Assembly (NCBI GenBank): GCA_950097015.1
Contig: CATNEN010000008.1
Location: 372,001 to 436,000, forward strand
Direction of reading: 5' to 3'
Length of the DNA stretch: 64,000 bases
Origin: Macrostomum hystrix
Taxonomy: Eukaryota > Platyhelminthes > Macrostomidae
Below are positions 12,101 to 22,190 of the stretch, in pieces. The notes below the pieces were generated by a model. That model saw nothing but the letters and a program-made list of their open reading frames with translations, had not been told where the DNA came from and did not search any database. Position 1 is the stretch's first letter. Every line of letters begins with the position of its first letter. Both the position numbers and the translations under genes were made by a program.

Positions 12101-15100
12101 GACTGATGCTTCTCGGCCTGCCACTACTCCTGCTAGCCGGCCTACCCATTGTCGGCCGTCTAGTCGCGTCACCGCCATCTTCCACGTCTAGTCGGGCGTC
12201 GTCGCGCAGTCGCGCATCGTCGATTTCGTCGGTCGCATCACAGAGCCGCGCCGGACGAGTCTATTCGAGCTCAATGAGCTCAGTGGAGTCGACTTGAGCT
12301 ATTTAACCTTTTTTTAATAAGACTCAACTCAGTGCTTTGCAGTACCGCATTTCTCTTGTGCTCATGTTAGCTGCAATTTTCTCTGTAAAATTCTTTGATT
12401 ATTTGAAACGCGTCAATATTTTTGGTATAAATTTTGGTTTAACCTTTCCATTTGTTAACTATTAGTGTTACTTTAAAAGCCATTGCCACCATTCTTTATT
12501 CTCTTATTCAACTATCACATGACATGTGCATCATTGATTACACTGGACTCTTCCAATCATTTGAAAAGCTTTTTCAAGTCTTCCATTGTAATGAATGAAA
12601 ATAATAATAAACTATTTCTGACTAATTAATTAGCGCGTAGAATAAAATACTTGAAATAATTGAATTTCTTGTGTTGCAAAATAGTCACTCATTTAGTGCG
12701 TGAATTCGGCTTGATCACGCAGCAGAGGCGTGGCAGCAGCTCATTATTTCGATAGGGCTCTGTTTATAATGTACTTGGTTATAGATTATAGATAGGTCCC
12801 TCATTACTCAGGTCGAGGATTGAGGTCTTGTAAGGACAAAAGGGTTTCTGCTGAATTTCTTAGCTGCACCAGATAGCCCCGTCTGGCTCACTTGCCTTGA
12901 CACTTGCGGACTGAAATGATTCTTATTTTTAGCACTTGGCGCAGAAGAAAAGTACATTTTCATAAACAGAAAAACACCAAACACCAGCGCTAAACAAAGC
13001 GTCAAATGCACTTGACTGTTTTCCTTAACCATACTGACAGATAAGACAGCTATTTCTTAGACAATTTCTGGCTGTGAAAACAGACGGAAATTTCCATAAT
13101 ATTGTTTTTCTAATCAGGATTTTACCTTCAAATCTACCTGACTGTATCACCTAAACACACCCTCGCACGTACCGGACAGTCACTTACCTCTCTGTCGGTC
13201 ATGAACGGCGTTCGAGCTGACGCCGCAGTGGACCGACCCGACCGCAGGGCCGACCTCGCTGTCGATATCCGCTCCTCCAGACTCTCGAGCTTCAGGTCTG
13301 TCAGCTGATCGGCTTGGCGCGACTCCTGCACAATGTTTATTGATTTTGATACTTATTGCGGCATAATTTTTCTGCTCAAAAAATTTCATCATCTGACCAT
13401 GTCGACTATGTGATAATATTGTTAATTATTACAAGGGGTGCTAGCTGGGATAGTGATCGTTTGGGTACTACTTTCTACAACACCCTCTAAATTGCCTAAA
13501 GCAGCAGTTAGCTTATAGAAAAACTATCAATGGTCTAGATGAGTGTGTACTTTTTTCTCTAGCACTTTTATTAGCTGAGTTATGGCCCCTCACGCGGTGA
13601 TCTCTATGGACATAAATTGCAATTTTCACCAGCTGCTGAAAGAAAATTTTTTAAAGCCACTAGGATTGGAGGGTCAGGGGTCAAACGGGGACACAACCGT
13701 TGTTCAAAAATCTCAAGCAAAAGAATGAAATGTCATCACAATCATCGCAATCCTCCTCCTAAAGTACTTGTAATTGTAAAATTGTATTGTGTTTTCTAGA
13801 TAAAAAAGTCCGAGCATCATCAACTGATTCTATACCATATTATCCTACTCTACTCTCACTCCAACCTCTCATTCTCTACAGATTGGGAGTACCATGTCGT
13901 ATTTTTTCGATTAAGTACCTCGAGCAACTCGGCGAGCTGCAGTTCCGCCTGCTCCGACTTTGGCCCAGCAGCGGCGGCAGCGGCGGCGGCGAAGGCAGCT
14001 ACTTCAGCCTCTCTTTCGGCTTCTGCTGCCTCTCGCGCCGCGGCAGCAGCCACCGCCTCAGCAGCCGCCTCCGCAGCCGCAGCATCAGCCTGACTGTCCT
14101 CCTCGAAGCCGTGAAACTCTTCGCCGCGTCGTTCGGCAAATCGGCGCATCAGCTGCTCAATTTGACGATCGGCCGCGGTCGGTGGCAACTTGCCGCCAGT
14201 CTCCTTCATGCTGCTGAGAATCTGGTTGATGCTGCGTGGTGCCATAGAGTTCGATGGCTGCGGTAACTCAGCGTGCTCTATCGTTATCGCCATCGCTCCT
14301 GTCGCTGCAACCGCCGCCGCTTCCTCGGGTGATTGCAACGGAGGCGGTGGATCACGCCTCGTCAGCTGGGCCAACGCGCGAGCTTCATCCAAGAGCGCCT
14401 CTTCAGTCCGGCCTTCGACGTCGGTGGTGGCGGCCACCGCATCGACATCCAGTCCAGTAGCTAACGATTTCGACATAATACGGTTCTTCTTTTTGTTCTT
14501 CTTCTGCTTGATGACGGGTGGCGGAAGCGGCTGCCGCTCAGTTTTTAATGCAACCGGAGCCTGACGGACCGCGCCTTGGCTGGCGATGATTGCCGGCGGA
14601 CGCGGCGGTGACGCTGCCAACTGCGGCGACCGCGGCGGAGCTGGCCTTAGTTCAGCGTCGTCTTCGACCTCGTCCTCGTCCTCGTTCTCGCGATCAGCGG
14701 TTGTAGGCCGGGTCGTCAGTCGATTCGCATCGGCCAGTGCGGCGATGCTGGCCGCAGCTGAAGGCGGCTGTGGCGCAGCCGGAGCTCTGGGCGAGAGCGC
14801 CGCTTTGCCAGCCAGCAGCACCTGCAAGTTGCCAGGTTTCTGCTGTTGCTGATGGGGCTGCAGCACCTGCTTTGGCTTCTTCGGTGGAGCATAGCCGGGG
14901 GCGAGTTTGCGCTCGATGTCGGCCATGAGGTCGGCCCTGCGAGCCCGGCCAACCCGGTCGGCCAGGATGGCGCTGCGGCCGCGCCAGTTCACGTCACGCC
15001 AGTCCTGATCGATGTCGCGGCGTTGGCGCCGATTTAAATTCATACGCAGACCGCCGCCGCCGGCACCGCTGCCAACACCGCCGACTGTGTCCAAGGGGTC

Positions 15101-15109
15101 AGCGGACAT
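150..15109 (-). CDS. TTC6: TTC6-like tetratricopeptide repeat protein, 3' end missing
   Basis: Fifteen exons joined in phase, in transcription order: 15109-13880, 13325-13188, 10650-9788, 9671-9592, 8446-8355, 8264-8042, 7963-7897, 6879-6706, 6530-6447, 5684-5192, 2232-1927, 1745-1639, 1122-811, 437-327 and 243-150. They give about 1,458 residues, open at the 3' side. The first ~1,150 residues are low-complexity (Ala, Pro, Gln and acidic runs) with short conserved blocks such as RRYVILPK and WDRWFDEVYP. The C-terminal ~300 residues are consecutive TPRs, for example DAYWHRHLVKVLENRLSEAL and AIHLNPYNWIAFYHRGRLL. Order and motifs match TTC6, a poorly characterised scaffold-type TPR protein. The ATG at 15109 lies two bases after an acceptor (tttcag). 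The link between the first two exons and the rest rests on phase only, so they could be a separate gene. Most introns contain minisatellites or SINEs. Confidence 0.72.
471..740 (+). mobile_element. tRNA-derived SINE, family 1, copy 1
   Basis: It starts with a tRNA-like head (gtggcagagcggttaac, then a B-box-like gagctcgattctgc). The family body follows, with gggcgcagccgcg, gcttgtcgtgcaattta and a run toward gggcagatgtacacacc. It lies in a TTC6-like intron. It is diverged and I did not find target-site duplications. Confidence 0.75.
1279..1621 (+). mobile_element. tRNA-derived SINE, family 1, copy 2, with target-site duplication
   Basis: A near-complete copy. The head (gttgagtggcagagtggttt) and B box (gagttcgattccgc) resemble Leu/Ser-type tRNA. 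The body includes cattcatttggggcgcagcc and gacgatgagaaagtcaggac, and the tail is AT-rich (caataatgatt). It is flanked by an exact 11-bp direct repeat, atcgaagcggc, at 1268-1278 and 1622-1632, a retroposition signature. It sits seven bases from a TTC6-like donor site. Confidence 0.88.
1798..1872 (+). mobile_element. SINE family 1 fragment
   Basis: Bases around ggcacaaggtccctgagttc and gcgagaccacattaatttgg match the B-box region and early body of the family 1 SINE. Only about 75 bp can be recognised. It is intronic in the TTC6-like gene. Confidence 0.6.
2680..2702. repeat. (CTG)n microsatellite
   Basis: About eight perfect ctg/gct triplets in a TTC6-like intron. I see no exon here. Confidence 0.8.
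3164..3405. repeat. 34-bp minisatellite, about 7 copies
   Basis: Tandem copies of a unit containing gattcctgatccgattcttt followed by ctgattctagctt, with single-base variants. It lies in the same TTC6-like intron as the next array. Confidence 0.9.
3848..5130. repeat. 20-bp minisatellite, about 63 copies
   Basis: Tandem accctaccatcactgctgac units. Variants (aacatcac, ataactgc) and 4-bp insertions (cata, ccct) recur in a higher-order pattern. It fills the donor-proximal part of the 5191-2233 intron of the TTC6-like gene, starting about 60 bases after the donor. Confidence 0.95.
5743..6305. repeat. Minisatellite of two related units (about 28-38 bp)
   Basis: GC-rich tandem repeats built on gtgacgccctggtaacccgg (left half) and tggcgccctggtagacccgg (right half), separated by gggaaggga spacers. 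It occupies most of the TTC6-like intron between exons 6530-6447 and 5684-5192. Confidence 0.92.
8575..9498. repeat. 32-bp minisatellite, about 28 copies
   Basis: Units contain cttctgaatgggttaggggt then cagaaggcgttg or cagaaggtggca; the two variants are interspersed. It fills most of the TTC6-like intron between 9592 and 8446. Each unit contains the string ttagggg. Confidence 0.95.
11446..11453 (+). promoter_or_regulatory. TATA box for the nested plus-strand gene
   Basis: The sequence is tataaaag, 125 bases upstream of the ATG at 11578. The preceding 250 bases are GC-rich and contain CCAAT-like motifs (ctcattggctggctgg). A transcription start about 30 bases downstream is inferred. Confidence 0.5.
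11578..12297 (+). CDS. Nested two-helix membrane protein, unrecognised
   Basis: Two exons, 11578-11883 and 11971-12297, joined in phase 0 across a short GTAAGT...TTTTAG intron, give about 210 residues. Hydrophobic segments lie near residues 78-100 (YQFIRYLPLLILRVCFGAG) and 145-165 (GLMLLGLPLLLLAGLPIVGR). A Gln-rich loop encoded by CAG/CAA runs separates them, and the tail is Ser/Arg-rich (SSRASSRSRASSISS). I do not recognise the family. It lies inside an intron of the minus-strand TTC6-like gene. A TATA box upstream and AATAAA at 12641 downstream support an independent transcript. A further 5' exon is possible. Confidence 0.55.
12641..12646 (+). terminator. Poly(A) signal of the nested plus-strand gene
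   Basis: AATAAA, about 340 bases after the stop at 12297, in an AT-rich stretch. Confidence 0.45.
12808..13032 (-). CDS. Possible small one-pass membrane protein (74 aa)
   Basis: The open frame starts MVKENSQVHLTLCLALVFGV. It has one hydrophobic segment (about residues 9-29) followed by a basic Ser/Asn-rich tail. The ATG is one base after a good acceptor with a pyrimidine tract (cttatctgtcag), the same arrangement as other genes here. It lies on the same strand as the TTC6-like gene and within its intron, so it could instead be an alternative exon. The family is not recognised. Confidence 0.35.
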   Translation of the reverse strand: MVKENSQVHLTLCLALVFGVFLFMKMYFSSAPSAKNKNHFSPQVSRQVSQTGLSGAAKKFSRNPFVLTRPQSST

Positions 15110-15595
15110 GGCTGAAAGGTAAAAATATTAAATGCTTAGTTTTTACTCAAAACTTTTGCACTGGCTGCCTGTAGTAGCACCTAAGAATTTTGATCTATAG
15201 AATACGCGAGCAAAATTTTTTTTCATTTTGCTTGGCATTCTCTTAAACTCACATTTTGGAAAAATAAATTGGTTCAAAATTACAGTGATAGAAATTTAAG
15301 AAAAATGAATAATTGTTCCATTTATTTTCACATGCGAGTTTCAATGTTCATCAGCAACTATTTTACATGCACAAATGTACTTTAAAACAGCTTGTTGCTA
15401 GTTATTCTGTTATATTCTCAAAAACTATTTGGAAAAATTCTGAAATGTTTGTGTATACACGCAAGGACACCTTTTGTTTTAAGTACCTAAGATTAGGTTC
15501 CAATTTAGTCTATGGCCTAATCATACTATGACCTTCACTCTTGACCTTGACTTCAAACTAAGCCCTTTAAATTTCGGAATCCAGGCCTCGGCTGG
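15110..15595. other. Gene-free spacer between TTC6-like and NOXRED1-like genes
   Basis: AT-rich sequence between the TTC6-like start and the NOXRED1-like stop, both on the minus strand. Apart from the acceptor next to the TTC6-like ATG, I see no gene or repeat here. Confidence 0.6.
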
Positions 15596-18500
15596 CTAGC
15601 CAGTGTGAAACTTCAGCTTGTTGCAGGCTGCCGCGAGACGCTGACAGAATCTACTGACGAACGCGCACCGAAACGGACCGTCTCGACGCAGCCGATCGTC
15701 TAAGAAGGTCGCCTGCTGAGAGATCTCCGTCAGGTCGAAGATTGGCAGGTACCTTGGCGAGGACAGGTTTATGTGAACTGTGAGTTATTTACAAGTAGGA
15801 GAATCACAATTGACGATTTCTTTCAAGTAGGGGAATCCCAATCGACGGTATTTCCAAGTAGGAGAATCCCAATCGACTGTATTTTCAAGTAAGAGGATAT
15901 TTCTAGACACGATATTTCTAGGTTGGGGAATCCAAGGCCGATATTTCCAGGTAGGGGAATCCAAGGACGATATTTCCAGGTAGGGGAATCCAAGGACGAT
16001 ATTTTTTAAGTTGGGGAATCCAAAGACGATAATTCCAAGTAGGGGAATACCACAGCTATGCTATTTACTAACAGGGGAATCTTTTTACGTCTTATGCAAC
16101 TAGGGAGATCCCTAGGCGTACTAACGGAAATCCCTTGTTACGAAAGCTCAGCAATAGTCTATGACTTTTGATACATTACAACCAAGCTGGTCCAAAGCTA
16201 AGACAAACATAGTTTGGCTCACTCATCACTGGCGTCTAGGCCTCGAATGAGATCTCGCGGCTGTAGCAGCAGGGCAGCGGCCGCGGCTTCAGCTTCAGCA
16301 GCCGCAGCAGCGGCCGCCTCGTCCAGCTGCTCGTCCTCCTCTTCTCCTGCCGGCTTGGCCTGCTTGATGGCGCTCCGGACGCAGATGTGGTTAAGTATTC
16401 GCAGAGTTTCGTCAATCTTGTGCCGCTTCAGTGTGCACAGATTGGCCAGCGAGTAGATCCACAAAGTGGCTAGTTTTGAATCGGTGCGCAGAAATGCTCC
16501 GGGCTGTCAGTTTAGATGGATTCGATTTTAACAAACTCAAGGACACTAGACCCACAGCCAGCAAGGAGGCGATTCTGCCCATTCCGCTGACTCCTGAGCA
16601 CACAAGCACACCACACTTATACTGCACGCAGGCACACACTCACAGAGGAGACAGGGTGTACATCTGCCATGACTTTTTCATAGTCAGGCAGTGTCCACTC
16701 TGCCTTGGAGTTCGGCCCTCAAGGGCGTAAATTTCACGGAAAGCCCCTAAAACTAGCTTCTCTCCGCGGCTGCTCCAAAACGAAGGTGGCCTCACCGCGG
16801 AATCGAGCTCAGGCACTTCCCTGTCTTTGGGATCGCCACTTTCCTGTATTTGGGATCGCCACTTTCCTGTATTTGAGATCGCCACTTTCCTGTATTTGGG
16901 ATCGCCACTTTCCTGTCTTTGGGATCACCACTTTCCTGTCTTTGGGATCGCCCCTTTCCTGTATTTGGGATCGCCACTTTCCTGTCTTTGGGATCGCCAC
17001 TTTCCTGTATTTGGGATCGCCACTTTCCTGTATTTGAGATCGCCACTTTCCTGTATTTGGGATCGCCACTTCCCTGTCTTTGGGATCGCCACTTTCCTGT
17101 CTCTGGGATCGCCACTTCCCTGTCTTCGGGATCGCCACTTTCCTGTCTCTGGGATCGCCAATTCCCTGTCTTTGGGATCGCCACTTTCCTGTATTTGGGA
17201 TCGCCACTTTCCTGTCTCTGGGATCGCCACTTTCCTATCTTTGGGATCGCCACTTCCCTGTCTTTGGGATCGCGACTTCCCTGTCTTTGGGATCACCACT
17301 TCCCTGTCTTTGGGATCGCCACTTTCCTGTCTTTGGGATCGCCACTTTCCTGTCTCTGGGATCGCCACTTCCCTGTCTTTGGGATCACCACTTCCCTGTC
17401 TTTGGGATCGCCACTTTCCTGTATTTGGGATCGCCACTTTCCTGTCTCTGGGATCGCCACTTTCCTGTATTTGAGATCGCCACTTTCCTGTATTTGGGAT
17501 CGCCACTTTCCTGTCTTTGGGATCACCACTTTCCTGTCTTTGGGATCGCCCCTTTCCTGTATTTGGGATCGCCACTTTCCTGTCTTTGGGATCGCCACTT
17601 TCCTGTATTTGGGATCGCCACTTTCCTGTATTTGAGATCGCCACTTTCCTGTATTTGGGATCGCCACTTCCCTGTCTTTGGGATCGCCACTTTCCTGTCT
17701 CTGGGATCGCCACTTCCCTGTCTTTGGGGTCTCCACTCGTACTGAAGGTATTCAAGCCATACCTGGTCTTCAGTCTCGGTCGAGTCTCTGCTCTCATCAG
17801 CCAAGTCCGGACGAGTCACGGGGCAAGCGGCCTCGGCGGAGGCCGGGCGGCCCATCAGGTCGGCCATGTCGGCAGACATTGACCAGACATTGGCAAGAGC
17901 TGGGCGACAGCTGTATGCTGGACAAATCAATGCTTCGTGGTCCAGCAGCTGGCGAAGTTTCTTCTCTCTGAAACGAAAATTCTGGACTTTGTCTATTAGA
18001 TCCGCCACTCCCCGGTCAATTAGATCCGCCACTCCGGTCAATTAGATCCGCCACTCCGGTCAATTAGATCCTCCACTCCTTGGTCAATTAGATCCTCCAC
18101 TCCTTGGTCAAATAGATCCTCCACTCCTTGGTCAATTAGATCCGCCACTCCTGTCAATTAGATCCTCCACTCCTTGGTCAATTAGATCCTCCACTCCTTG
18201 GTCAATTAGATCCGCCACTCCGATCAATTAGATCCGCCACTCCGGTCAATTAGATCCTCCACTCCTTGGTCAATTAGATCCTCCACTCCTTGGTCAATTA
18301 GATCCGCCACTCCTGTCAATTAGATCCTCCACTCCTTGGTCAATCAGATCCTTCACTCCTTGGTCAATCAGATCCTCCACTCCTTGGTCAATCAGATCCT
18401 TCACTCCTTGGTCAATTAGATCCTCCACTCCTTGGTCAATCAGATCCGCCACTCCCCAGTCAATTAGATCCGCCACTCCCCAGTCAATTAGATCCGCCAC

Positions 18501-19443
18501 TCCGGTCAATTAGATCCGCCACTCCTTGGTCAATTAGATCCTCCACTCCTTGGTCAATTAGATCCTCCACTCCTTGGTCAATTAGATCCTCCACTCCTTG
18601 GTCAATTAGATCCGCCACTCCCCAGTCAATTAGATCCGCGAGTCCTCAGTCTCACCTGAACCCAGTCACGAAGGAATATACGATGGTTCTCGGAGACAGG
18701 TGATCGCGAATCTCATCCGCCACAGTTGGCAGAGCTGCGGGCGGGCAGCACAGAAACAGCAGGTGTACTGAAGAGGCCACCTTGGCATTGTCGAATACGC
18801 AGGTTGCACCCTTGACTGTCAGATCCGCTGAAGTGAATGTGGTGTTTGATAACTAATTAACTTGTACTTTTTCATTTTTCCTACTCCTATGCCCTCTGCA
18901 AGAAACACCACCTGTTGCTCTTACAAGCCAGCTCAGGCCTTCGCGTTGAAATCTTTAACTCCTGCGGCAGCAGACCGGAGCCACGAAGCAGAAAATTGGC
19001 AAGCCGAGAGCCAAGCCGGCCGAATCCGATGATGCCTACTAGCAGGGGCTCCTTTGCCTGCGATGAGAGCAAGGACTGATTCTATTGGAGAACGCCTCAC
19101 TCGAACTTGATTTTAATTGGCTGAGTTTAGTCACGTGCTTGGTTTCCAGGATGGCTGAAAAGGGGTTTACCCCCACTAGTTCTTCTAAAAATAGCAACAG
19201 TCAGCCATCCCAAATCAGGCCGCTTTGTATAGCTTGATTGTTACGTTCTAAGAGTTTAAGTAGTCCTGTTGTGTACTTTTGCATTTGCTGTCCTACTTAT
19301 TCTACTTAGCTAAGCATCTAAGTAGCTGCTAAGTAGCTCATATGGATTGGTAAGTCACAAATTCATTGTTTACCTGCAAGTCTTTCAATAGTTTGTTGGA
19401 CAGCTTCTTGTCATTTGGGTGCAGCACCAGTAGACGGTTCTCT
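15596..19443 (-). CDS. NOXRED1: NOXRED1-like NADP-binding oxidoreductase, first exon missing
   Basis: Six phase-consistent exons in transcription order: 19443-19374, 19057-18925, 18827-18656, 17967-17763, 16503-16223 and 15752-15596. Together they encode about 339 residues, close to vertebrate NOXRED1 length. The dinucleotide-binding core reads VGIIGFGRLGSRLANFLL (Rossmann GxGxxG) followed by ISTRRPE, which is characteristic of this family, then CVFDNAKVASSVHLLFLCCP and a C-terminal helical part (PGAFLRTDSKLATLWIYSLA). The fold is that of P5C-reductase-like enzymes; the substrate is unknown. An Ala/Glu-rich insert follows residue ~265. The last acceptor (cgccaag) is weak, but its phase and conserved reading support it. 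The initiator exon was not found. Three of its introns carry arrays. Confidence 0.8.
15787..16120. repeat. Degenerate ~28-bp minisatellite
   Basis: About 11 imperfect copies around aagtaggggaatccaaggac then gatatttc, in the last intron of the NOXRED1-like gene. They diverge strongly toward both ends, which suggests an old array. Confidence 0.8.
16528..16815 (-). mobile_element. SINE family 1 copy, tRNA head truncated
   Basis: In minus orientation the body matches the family 1 SINE: cacagccagcaaggaggcga, gtgtacatctgccatgactt and ccgcggaatcgagctcagg. The tRNA-like head is lost where the 23-bp minisatellite begins, so the array abuts or has replaced the 5' end of the element. Confidence 0.75.
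16812..17737. repeat. 23-bp minisatellite, about 40 copies, open in all frames
   Basis: Units contain gggatcgccactttcctgtc then ttt or attt variants. The unit has no stop codon in most frames on either strand, so it produces long spurious open frames (MGSPLSCLWDRHFPVFGIA on plus, GDPKDRKVAIPKTGKW on minus). It lies in the NOXRED1-like intron between exons 17763 and 16503, ending 26 bases from the donor. It is not protein-coding. Confidence 0.95.
17998..18642. repeat. 21-24-bp minisatellite filling an intron
   Basis: About 28 copies built on ggtcaattagatccgccact, with tcctt or cc spacers. The intron is 17968-18655, so the array leaves only about 13 bases on the donor side and 30 on the acceptor side. 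The repeated DLIDQGVEDLIDQGVK reading on the minus strand is spurious. Confidence 0.95.
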
Positions 19444-19642
19444 CTACAGGTGGATTTTAAATTATTTTATCAAAAGGTGTCATTTCAGTTCCATCGGTGA
19501 AAACTCATTCAATCAGAGGTAGGTATTCGCAATTTGGATAAAATTGATACTCGAATTGAAGCGAGTCAGACCCATTATCAGACCCTTATCAGACCCATTC
19601 TGCTGGTCGAAACTCAACTATTGGTAATTGTCTTCGGGTGTC

Positions 19643-20012
19643 TCATTATAATAATAACAATAATTGCAGGAGCAGTGCGAGCAGTGGCACATCATTTGAT
19701 GACACTAGACCTGCAGCCAGCGAGGAGGCAGTTCTGCCCATTTCGCTGACTCCTGAGCACACATGCACAAAGATACCGTACGCGGGCACACGCTCACACA
19801 GGTGTGTACATCTGCCCTGACTTTCTCATCGTCAGGCATCGTACACTCTCACTGTGCCTTGGAGGTTGGCCCTCAAGGGTGTAAATTGCACGACAAGCCC
19901 CCAAGCCTTCTCTCCGCGGCTGCGCCCCAAATAAATGTGGCCTCGCCGTGGAATCGAACTAGAGACCGTGGTGCGAGAGGCAAACTCGTTAACCGCTCTG
20001 CCACCGACCCCC
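19643..20012 (-). mobile_element. SINE family 1, full-length copy with target-site duplication
   Basis: Minus orientation: the tail (attataataataacaataat) is at the left and the tRNA-like head (gttaaccgctctgccacc) at the right. The body contains tgtgtacatctgccctgact and cttctctccgcggctgcgcc. The element is flanked by the exact 9-bp repeat tcgggtgtc at 19634-19642 and 20013-20021. Confidence 0.9.
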
Positions 20013-21875
20013 TCGGGTGTCCAATAATGGTTGACACTAGTGCTACTATGACAAAACAATAATCGAATAACAAGCAAGGAAAAAAGCGATTTTCAATTTC
20101 TGCTTTGCTTCTATTGATGCCATTTTACTACATTGCAGTGTGCTGAAATTTAGTTTGTGTCTTTACCATTCTTTTCTTTGCGACAAAGCCTGGCGCATTA
20201 AAATGCTTTAACAATGTGAAAATGTGTTAATGAGGGACTCTAAAAGAAGTATATAGATTTTTTTATTTTACTTGACTGAGAGCAGGGTGACTGATAAATT
20301 GCTAAATATAACTTTAATTCCTTAAGTATATCTGAAGAACTTGATCTGCTATCAAAGCCCTATAAAAAACTTTAGGAACACAAAAACTGTTAAGAAGCAA
20401 AAAACTGCGATGCACAATAGAAAAAATGCCATATGAGGATTAAAATTAGTTAACCAATAATGTCAGATTAATGATAAAAGCTAAAAAGTTCCTTTTAGAC
20501 TCGGCTTGATGTGCTACCTAAATAAATTAAGGAATACAAAAACTACTAAATACAAAAAAGCACAAACATACACACCACAAAACAATGCATGTACCCATTC
20601 TGGTTACTAAAAATAGCATTTTTAAAAAGAATTTATGACTTCTGTGTATAAGTTAGACTAAGAGTTAGAATCTGCATTACAATCTGCGGATTATTAATAG
20701 TCAACCAAAAATGTCATAAATATAGGAAAACATGTTTTAGATTTTGCAGATATATGTTGCTAAAAAAGAAAAAAAATGGTATGACTTGAAAATAGCTAAA
20801 CACTTAAGTGACGAGAGCAGACAATATTTAGTAAAAGATACTAAAAAAATCATATCAATGAAATCATTTTTTAGATATGCACTTATTGCGATCGGCTTAC
20901 CGAAATTCATTTAAAGATGTGACGAAATATAAGGACTGAGCACATGCATAGTATAAAAGTGCGTGACATTTATATCGAAGATAATTTTCAGCATATTGTT
21001 CTTCTGTTAGTGCACTTTCGAATTGTACAGAGGGCAGATTTGCAGTTATGTCTGTTAAGTCAATGGTAGCCATGGTGAAAAATGAATAAAAAATTATAAG
21101 TTAAATTTTCACTAAGCGTTACCCACAACCATTCATGTTAACAAACAATTACAGATTGTTCAGACTACATTTTAAGCGCTAATTCAAACGTGAATGCGCT
21201 GTTATTTACTCCAAAGTCGTCAATAAATTTAACGCCGCTCTCTGGATTGAGTAGCTAGGCCAGTTCAGACTACACAAATATTTTATAGTTACAAGTGCTG
21301 CGTAATGAATTGCAATATCATTTATAATGACTTGCTGTGTATAAATGTATTCATTCAGTATCGACACCCTTGGTTTGTTGGCTTTGCCAAATTGCCATTG
21401 GCATTGGCAGTTTAACTTTGACTAGCAATAGGGAATAGCTAGCTTGCTATGCTAAAACTTATATCATATTCATAGTCATAGCTAAACTCACAGCTAGCAA
21501 GTGTTTAGAAATAAATTTTATACAAGTCTTTGTCTGCTTAAAATTAAATAAAATGTTTCTGTACAATATAAATACATAAATTATATGATTTTTTAATGAA
21601 GTGAAAAAGCATGGCATATAAAAGTTTTAGTTAAATTAGTGCTTATTTGCCACAGTACTATGCAACGAATTTGCTGACTAGTGCTATGGTACCATAGGCA
21701 TAGAAATAATAATGCTGGGCATAAAAAACTTGTTGTCATAAATTTACTTTAGTTCGCAAAATTTTTTTCATCCTTTAAAATGGTGCCAATGACAAGGAAT
21801 GACAAATGGGACTTGTCTATGGCCCATAGTAGCCACATAGAGTTGTTTGGGGCACAAAAATTTGGCTGAGTTTTA

Positions 21876-22190
21876 TTGAGCCCTCACTATAGTTTGGATT
21901 TTAGAGACTTTGAGACTCTTCTGATTTGTAAATGGCTGGATGGCCCCCCGTGGATTGTGCCACCAAATGAAGTTCTGCCAGCACAGGCACTGATGGAACT
22001 AAATATGAATTCAAGGGATCTGATGGAAGTGACAGCAAGTACTGACCAGACTATATGGTGGCTCGCTTGTCATGGACTATTGGCCAACCAATGGACCTGC
22101 TTGTGTGCCGCACTTTTGGCAGCATTCTATACTGGATTTGTCATTATTACCCAGTTTAGGAATATGAGACAGTTGACTGGATTGAACTGA
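21876..22190 (+). other. Unrecognised 104-codon open frame, possible transposase remnant
   Basis: The frame includes LLICKWLDGPPWIVPPNEVL and DQTIWWLACHGLLANQWTC. The spacing of M-x-L and a W-x-C motif loosely recalls the N-terminus of IS1595/ISXO2-type transposases, but the cysteine pair expected there is not intact. There are no clear splice sites or terminal repeats. It could equally be chance. Confidence 0.2.

Noticed and set aside
16827-17882. Long plus- and minus-strand open frames of repeated SLGSPLSCLWDRH or KTGKWRSQRQ type
   Set aside because: They are readings of the 23-bp minisatellite in an intron and run in several frames at once. They have no start context and no conservation.
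18294-18509. Frame of repeated DLIDQGVEDLIDQGVK
   Set aside because: This is a reading of the 21-24-bp intronic array. It is interrupted by unit-length changes and lies inside the NOXRED1 intron.
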